Positions 60,901 to 64,000 of a DNA stretch of 64,000 bases are shown one piece after another; position 1 is the stretch's first letter; the number at the start of each line of letters is the position of its first letter. A model generated the notes under the pieces. The model was not told where the DNA came from, ran no database searches, and saw nothing but the letters and a program-made list of their open reading frames with translations. Source of the stretch: Acrocarpospora pleiomorpha (GTDB lineage Bacteria; Actinomycetota; Actinomycetes; Streptosporangiales; Streptosporangiaceae); contig NZ_BLAF01000004.1 in the NCBI RefSeq assembly GCF_009687885.1, positions 68,879 through 132,878 of the forward strand, in the 5' to 3' direction. The position numbers were made by a program, and so were the translations under genes.

Positions 60901-61392
60901 GAAGTAGCGCAAGCTGTTGACCTGGCCGCCCGAGGTGAACTGCACCTCGGCCATCGCGCCGGCCCAGTTCGCGGAACGTGAGTCCGGGTAGAAGGTCTGC
61001 GCGGCGTCATAGCTGAAGAACAGGTCGTTCGCGCCCGGCACGTTGACGTTCTGCTGGGCGGCGATGCCCTGGACGCCAAGGCTCGAACCGATCTGCCAGA
61101 ACATCTCAAGCGCGAACTGCCCATCCGGGACCGGGCTGGGCGGCGGAAACTGCCCGGAGGCGTTGAAGGTCTGGACGACCCACCGGAACGGAGCGGTCTC
61201 ATTCCCTAACAGCACCGGCGTCCACCCGGTAGGGGCGGCCGCGTTGGCGCCAGGCTGCTCGAAGCTCGGGTTCTGCAGGTACTCGGTCGCGGCCTCGGCC
61301 TGAGCGACCGCGCCCGACAGGGGTGCGGCGACCAGCGCGCCCACGATCACGGCAGCGATCCGCCAGCCGAGTCCTCTTTGGAGGGATCTCAT
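57940..61392 (-). CDS. Large secreted ExeM/NucH-type nuclease with beta-sandwich repeats
   Basis: 1150 aa. Signal peptide, then a jelly-roll N-terminal module (YLQNPSFEQPG), an OB-fold region (VTVQGVVTGIDDE, VVRVTGQVKEKFG) and an endonuclease/exonuclease/phosphatase domain (VRVVSFNVLNYF, VAVQEVYN, VNNHFKSKGG, VLGDLNQFETEAP, ADHNPAVL). Two or three OmpL47-like repeats (YQVDGGAWTRY, YSLDGGAWTPY, each followed by YRSTDKAGNVE) come next, and a charged helical tail ends it. Likely extracellular DNase for nucleic acid turnover. GAGGAGG precedes the ATG. Confidence 0.88.
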   Translation of the reverse strand: MRSLQRGLGWRIAAVIVGALVAAPLSGAVAQAEAATEYLQNPSFEQPGANAAAPTGWTPVLLGNETAPFRWVVQTFNASGQFPPPSPVPDGQFALEMFWQIGSSLGVQGIAAQQNVNVPGANDLFFSYDAAQTFYPDSRSANWAGAMAEVQFTSGGQVNSLRYFHPNSRTDYTGSPQDSATTKYIIGERFTGNGDWVANSRDLDADIATKFGITDFTVTSVRVGNLQDRKAVSPFPNMTMYWDDVELTKGGVNEEDPGNPPTGDCSKINGIQGTGAASPCVNSTVTVQGVVTGIDDEVGADYDRTYPEDRGIFLQSLPSDDDGNPATSEGIFVGYVDTASSFRPGDVVRVTGQVKEKFGLTEIAEQIGQEPTKVGTAAVPAPVVIDQARAESQGAGKAYYESLENMLVKLPVGTANSGGTNKFGELFLTPGTTRDRILEGEPLPASLLALDADAGAGNPANPHKPAAPSTTYVTADLFDEVRDATGPLSFSYSHYKLMPQPGALPSVVDGPVAYPYTGVAQATPGQVRVVSFNVLNYFPVGVELDLSPVSQAEYDEKKARLADAIDRLLKRPDIVAVQEVYNLEVLRDLAATLGGYTAYLLEGNDSRSIDVGYLVKDGVPVSNLRQFDRTTAGCDDSGRAYDRPPLALDVTVRGRELTVVNNHFKSKGGSGASGACQLQQANRLRDQVASLEAAGRQVIVLGDLNQFETEAPLAALQTGSSLTNLWSSAPAEFRYSSHYQGVLQTLDHVLITDRLDGAVADFRYAPISTDYADRFTGGGANADGHKVADHNPAVLTLSFDGIAPVTSATTTPAQPASGWFTGAILVTLSAADDAQGSGVDRTEYQVDGGAWTRYAEPVVITGDGPHTLAYRSTDKAGNVEAAKTLAVKVDATAPVTTAETPAGNGVQVVLAATDATSGVAGTEYSLDGGAWTPYTETVTISGEGEHELRYRSTDKAGNVEEIKAVTVKIEDSVAPTVLVTGVADGTQYGDSLDLEIAWEAIDSGSGVKSVTGTLDGQPFTSGTVQSLYKLALGEHTLTVTAVDNLGNQTVQTVKFSVGTSTDDISALIDRFEAEQKIGATGAAKLQDRISKVMVSEDKGRERDKKKIVKKIERFAETVNDPKIVSDAQVRTLLLRDADALIAENGGTSES

Positions 61393-61715
61393 GGCTTAGC
61401 TTTCCTCCTCGATGTACGCGGATTCATGATCCAGACCCGTAGCCAAGCGATCAGGAATGGCGAAGCGCTGAATTCGAGTCGGCCACCAACCGTCGATTTG
61501 GCACGATCTACGACCTATGCCGAGGCGCTCAGCGCCCCACGAGGCCGCGAGCCCGACACGTCCCGCGGACGGCTGTCCGGTCTTCTCCTCGATGCCGGCG
61601 TAGCGGGGCCGGCGGACAGCAGCGGGAAGAACATCTCGCGTACGCTGCCGTACCGGCAGATGACGATCTCGACGGCCGCACCCGGGCGCGTCCTGGTACG
61701 GCGATCACAAAGGTC
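61393..61715. other. Intergenic region without a supported gene
   Basis: 323 bases between the nuclease start and the TetR stop. It must hold the nuclease promoter. A minus-strand frame near 61620-61690 reads VEIVICRYGSVREMFFPLL, protein-like but unplaced; no start or ribosome site supports it. Confidence 0.4.
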
Positions 61716-62324
61716 TCAGGAGGGCGGCCAGTCGCGTAGGGCGGCGTCGGCCAGCTCCTGGAGTTCATCGCGGCAGACACCGCTCGCGGCTTGCACGGCG
61801 ATGCCGGATGCCAAGGTCATGACGTAGCGGGCCAGTAGCCCCGGATCGCTCTCCGGAGGCAGGTCGCCGTCGTCGACGGCTCGCTGGAACCGCTCTCGGA
61901 CGCTGGAGTAGCCGTTGTTGCGCCAGGCGACGAGAAGGTCACGGACTTCACGCCCGGAGTCGCTGGCGGCCAGCGCGCCCTGGACGCCCATGCACCCGTG
62001 AGGATGGGCCGGGCGGGTGGTGGTTCGAACGGTGCCGGCCAGGATCGCGGTGGCGACGCTGAGGGCGGTCGGCTCCTCCAGGGCCTGGGCCAGGTATGCG
62101 CCCGGGCCTTCGGTGTAGCGCTCCAGGGCCTTGCGGAACAGCTCCTCCTTGTTGCCGAAGGCCGCGTACATGCTGGTGGTGGAGATGCCCATCGCGTCCG
62201 TCAGGTTGGCCAGGCTGGCCCCCTCGTAGCCGTGCTCCCAGAAGACCAGCACGGCGCGCTCGAGAGCTTCGTCGGCGTCGAATCCTCGCGGTCGACCGAT
62301 TGGGCCGCTCTGTTTCTTCTCCAC
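61716..62324 (-). CDS. TetR-family regulator
   Basis: 202 aa. HTH of the type [20 protein letters not shown] followed by [22 protein letters not shown], and a C-terminal domain with [13 protein letters not shown] as in TetR_C_6/YcdC-like repressors. GTG start at 62324 with GGTAGG eight bases upstream. Divergent from the SnoaL/SDR pair, with two palindromic sites between; probably represses both directions. A cysteine in HPHGCMG may sense electrophiles, by analogy only. Confidence 0.87.
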   Translation of the reverse strand: MEKKQSGPIGRPRGFDADEALERAVLVFWEHGYEGASLANLTDAMGISTTSMYAAFGNKEELFRKALERYTEGPGAYLAQALEEPTALSVATAILAGTVRTTTRPAHPHGCMGVQGALAASDSGREVRDLLVAWRNNGYSSVRERFQRAVDDGDLPPESDPGLLARYVMTLASGIAVQAASGVCRDELQELADAALRDWPPS

Positions 62325-62339
62325 TCCCGCAGCCTACCC

Positions 62340-62401
62340 CTTCTGTAGCGATCGATGCTAAAGTGCTACCGTTCCACTTCTGCAGCGATCGCTACAGAAG
62401 T
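62340..62401. promoter_or_regulatory. Two TetR-type operators in a divergent promoter
   Basis: Strong site: CTGCAGCGATCGCTACAG (62380-62397), extended to a 26-bp palindrome (62376-62401) with one mismatched pair. Weaker site from 62340: CTTCTGTAGCGATCG matches the left arm, right arm degenerate. Starts lie 37-40 bp apart between the TetR and SnoaL genes. Confidence 0.75.
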
Positions 62402-62440
62402 CGAAGGCGATCCAGGGCTGCCATACAGAGGGGTCATCTG

Positions 62441-62839
62441 ATGTCTGACAGTGATCTGCGCGCGTTCTACCTGCGCTACATCGAGGAGCTCAACGCCCAC
62501 AAGTTCGACGGTATGGACGAGTTCATCAACGACCGGACCACGTTGAACGGTGAGCCGGCCACCCGGGACGACCTCATCGCGGTTCAGAAGGCTGACGTGG
62601 ACGCGGTTCCAGACCTCCACTGGGAGCTCCAGGAACTGCTCTTCGACGGTGACCGTCTGGCTGCGCGTCTGGTCAACACGGGTACTCCGGTGAAGGAGTG
62701 GCTCGGTGTGGCTCCCACCGGCGCCTCGTTCGAGATCGTCGAGTACGCCATCTATCAGGTCCGCAACGGGCGGTTCGTGCATATGACGGCCCTGCACGAC
62801 GCCGGCGAACTGCTCCGGCAGCTGAAAGGAAACGCATGA
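62441..62839 (+). CDS. SnoaL-like ester cyclase-type protein
   Basis: 132 aa of the SnoaL/polyketide-cyclase-like fold: [61 protein letters not shown] and [20 protein letters not shown] precedes the ATG. Its stop overlaps the SDR start (ATGA). Such pairs modify small carbonyl compounds; substrate unknown. Same module type as the TetR/SnoaL/NmrA set at 10.8-12.7 kb. Confidence 0.82.
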   Translation: MSDSDLRAFYLRYIEELNAHKFDGMDEFINDRTTLNGEPATRDDLIAVQKADVDAVPDLHWELQELLFDGDRLAARLVNTGTPVKEWLGVAPTGASFEIVEYAIYQVRNGRFVHMTALHDAGELLRQLKGNA

Positions 62840-63522
62840 CCATCACACTGATCACTGGGGCCAACAAGGGCATCGGCTTCGAGACGGCCAAACAGCTTCT
62901 GGAGTTGGGGCACGTTGTCTACATCGGCGCGCGTGACGTCGAGCGAGGTGAGAAGGCCGCGGCGGCACTTGGCGCACGGTTCGTGCGGCTCGATGTGACC
63001 GATGACGCATCGGTGAGCAGCGCGCTGGCGACGATCGATTCGGCCGAGGGTCGGCTCGACGTTCTGGTGCACAACGCGGGCGTCTTGGAGTACGGAGTCA
63101 CCGACGGTCCCACAGCTCTCCGAGTTTTCAACACCAACGCGGTGGGAATCGTGCGTGTCACGGAGGCGGCACTTCCCCTGCTGCGCAGATCATCGAACCC
63201 TAACGTGGTTACGGTTTCGAGCAGCGCCGGGTCATTCTGGGCAGTGAACAACCCCGACCGGCCGGAGTTCCACTTGACGACCGCGCTTTACTCCGCGTCC
63301 AAGTCAGCGGCCACCATGCTCACGGTCCAGTACGCCAAGTCCCAGCCGGGCATCAAGTTCAACGCACTCGAGCCCGGCTTCACCGCCACCGACATGACCG
63401 CGGCCTTCGGAGGCGGAAGATCACCGGAAGAGAGCGCCAGAACTGTCGTGCGTCTGGCAACTCTCGACGAGGACGGTCCGACAGGAACCTTCCAAGACGA
63501 AACCGGGGAGTTGCGCTGGTAG
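62836..63522 (+). CDS. SDR oxidoreductase
   Basis: 228 aa short-chain dehydrogenase of the carbonyl-reductase type: [18 protein letters not shown] (NADP-preferring Arg), VHNAG in place of [13 protein letters not shown] with catalytic Ser, Y-x3-K in [14 protein letters not shown] precedes the ATG. Second gene of the operon with SnoaL, under the TetR-type operators. Confidence 0.87.
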   Translation: MTITLITGANKGIGFETAKQLLELGHVVYIGARDVERGEKAAAALGARFVRLDVTDDASVSSALATIDSAEGRLDVLVHNAGVLEYGVTDGPTALRVFNTNAVGIVRVTEAALPLLRRSSNPNVVTVSSSAGSFWAVNNPDRPEFHLTTALYSASKSAATMLTVQYAKSQPGIKFNALEPGFTATDMTAAFGGGRSPEESARTVVRLATLDEDGPTGTFQDETGELRW

Positions 63523-63542
63523 GCGGCCCTAATCTCGGCCGC
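63523..63542. terminator. Weak hairpin between convergent genes
   Basis: GCGGCC and GGCCGC pair around 8 nt directly after the SDR stop; the convergent dehydrogenase ends at 63576. Short stem, so only tentative. Confidence 0.4.
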
Positions 63543-63575
63543 GCGCCGCAGGATATTGATCCCGGCGCCCCCGGG

Positions 63576-64000
63576 TCAGTCAACCGTGATGACGAGCTTT
63601 CCGGGCGCGTTGCCGGCCGCCAGGTCACCCACCGCGGTGGAGGCCTCCGCCAGGGAGTACGTGCGCCCGACGGCCGGTCGCACGGCCCCGGCCTCGATGA
63701 GGTCGCGCAGCGCGTCCAGGTCGGCGGTGCGGGTCAGCGCGATCAGCGCGTCCAGGCGCTGGCGCGTGAACGGGGTGATCAGCCGGGCGGCCAGCAGCCG
63801 ACCGAGCCCACCGAACCACCGACCGCCGCCCTCGCCGCCGACGATGACGAGCCGGCCGCGCTCGGCGAGCAGCCCGCGCAGCAGGGCCAGCGGCCGGATG
63901 CCCGCGATGTCGATGATCAGATCGTACGTCCCGGTGAGCGGCTCGCGTGTGTAGTCGATGACGGCCTGGGCGCCCAGCGACCGGACGAGGTCGGCCTTGG
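63576..64000 (-). CDS. Zinc-binding-type MDR dehydrogenase, 5' part outside the window
   Basis: The last 141 codons of a medium-chain NAD(P) oxidoreductase. Read from the window edge: KADLVRSLGAQAVIDYTREP, YDLIIDIAG, GRLVIVGGEGGGRWFGG, and the ending GNAPGKLVITVD then TGA. This is the cofactor and C-terminal part of the ADH_zinc_N_2 group (NADPH:quinone reductase-like). The frame is open to base 64000 without a start codon at the right place, so the gene continues beyond the window. Confidence 0.85.
   Translation of the reverse strand, partial: KADLVRSLGAQAVIDYTREPLTGTYDLIIDIAGIRPLALLRGLLAERGRLVIVGGEGGGRWFGGLGRLLAARLITPFTRQRLDALIALTRTADLDALRDLIEAGAVRPAVGRTYSLAEASTAVGDLAAGNAPGKLVITVD

Noticed and set aside
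57925..60981. 1018-codon open frame on the plus strand opposite the secreted nuclease
   Set aside because: Arg/Val/Gly/His-rich low-complexity product without domains; typical antisense openness in high-G+C DNA. The minus-strand frame has a signal peptide and catalytic motifs.
1..64000. CRISPR arrays, tRNA or rRNA genes, riboswitches, phage genes
   Set aside because: No regularly spaced repeats, cloverleaf-like segments, rRNA signatures or structural phage genes were recognised on either strand.

Overview
The window is chromosomal DNA from a high-G+C actinomycete with a soil-saprophyte gene set. Lipobox lipoproteins, GTG starts behind strong AGGAGG sites, Lgt, many TetR and LacI regulators, secreted glycosidases, and a nitrate reductase fused to a CysJ-like flavoprotein point to a filamentous actinobacterium, perhaps Streptosporangiaceae or a relative; the genus cannot be fixed by reading alone. 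Most of the window looks about 70% G+C. The left 12.7 kb is visibly lower, and 54.4-55.5 kb drops to about 50%.

Left arm (1-12.7 kb): an acyl-CoA catabolic block. A minus-strand operon encodes an SCP2-type thiolase, two MaoC-fold hydratase proteins, an SDR and an acyl-CoA dehydrogenase (7589 to 3523). A separate fadD-like ligase (10559-9009) precedes a regulator with two fused TetR modules. An 18-bp element is repeated ahead of the thiolase and of the ligase. Beside it lie a flavin monooxygenase divergent from a small cupin, a family-5 binding lipoprotein, and a TetR gene divergent from a SnoaL/NmrA pair with perfect palindromes in the shared promoter.

Centre-left (12.9-28.1 kb): a one-polypeptide assimilatory nitrate reductase, lgt, mmuM, a fused indolepyruvate:ferredoxin oxidoreductase divergent from an Lrp regulator, an FAH-hydrolase/MFS/TetR operon with two overlapping operators, a secreted SH3 protein and a secreted HNH nuclease.

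Carbohydrate region (28.1-53.3 kb): three units. (1) A LacI-led minus-strand operon (35453 to 28108): ABC importer, secreted glucoamylase-like (beta-glucanase type) enzyme and cytoplasmic GH39 glycosidase, controlled by two near-identical LacI palindromes. (2) A cluster from about 36.9 to 48.6 kb: sugar ABC importer, two paralogous SDRs flanking an SMP-30 lactonase, a second LacI, a GH1 beta-glucosidase, an amidohydrolase, a cupin dioxygenase-like protein and two medium-chain dehydrogenases. An identical 12-mer, TTATTCGATTAA, lies in the promoter regions at both ends. I read it as one regulon for an aryl- or sugar-acid glycoside; this is the best candidate for an undescribed pathway. (3) A Tat-exported DUF1680 arabinofuranosidase with a LamG domain inserted, next to a P450.

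Right arm (53.3-64 kb): a degraded patch with an ISL3 transposase relic, a low-G+C membrane-anchored orphan and gene scraps; then a secreted SGNH-like fragment paired with a PLL-type beta-propeller lectin, an 1150-aa secreted nuclease, a TetR/SnoaL/SDR module with operators, and a partial dehydrogenase cut by the window edge. I saw no tRNA, rRNA, CRISPR array, intact insertion sequence or origin.
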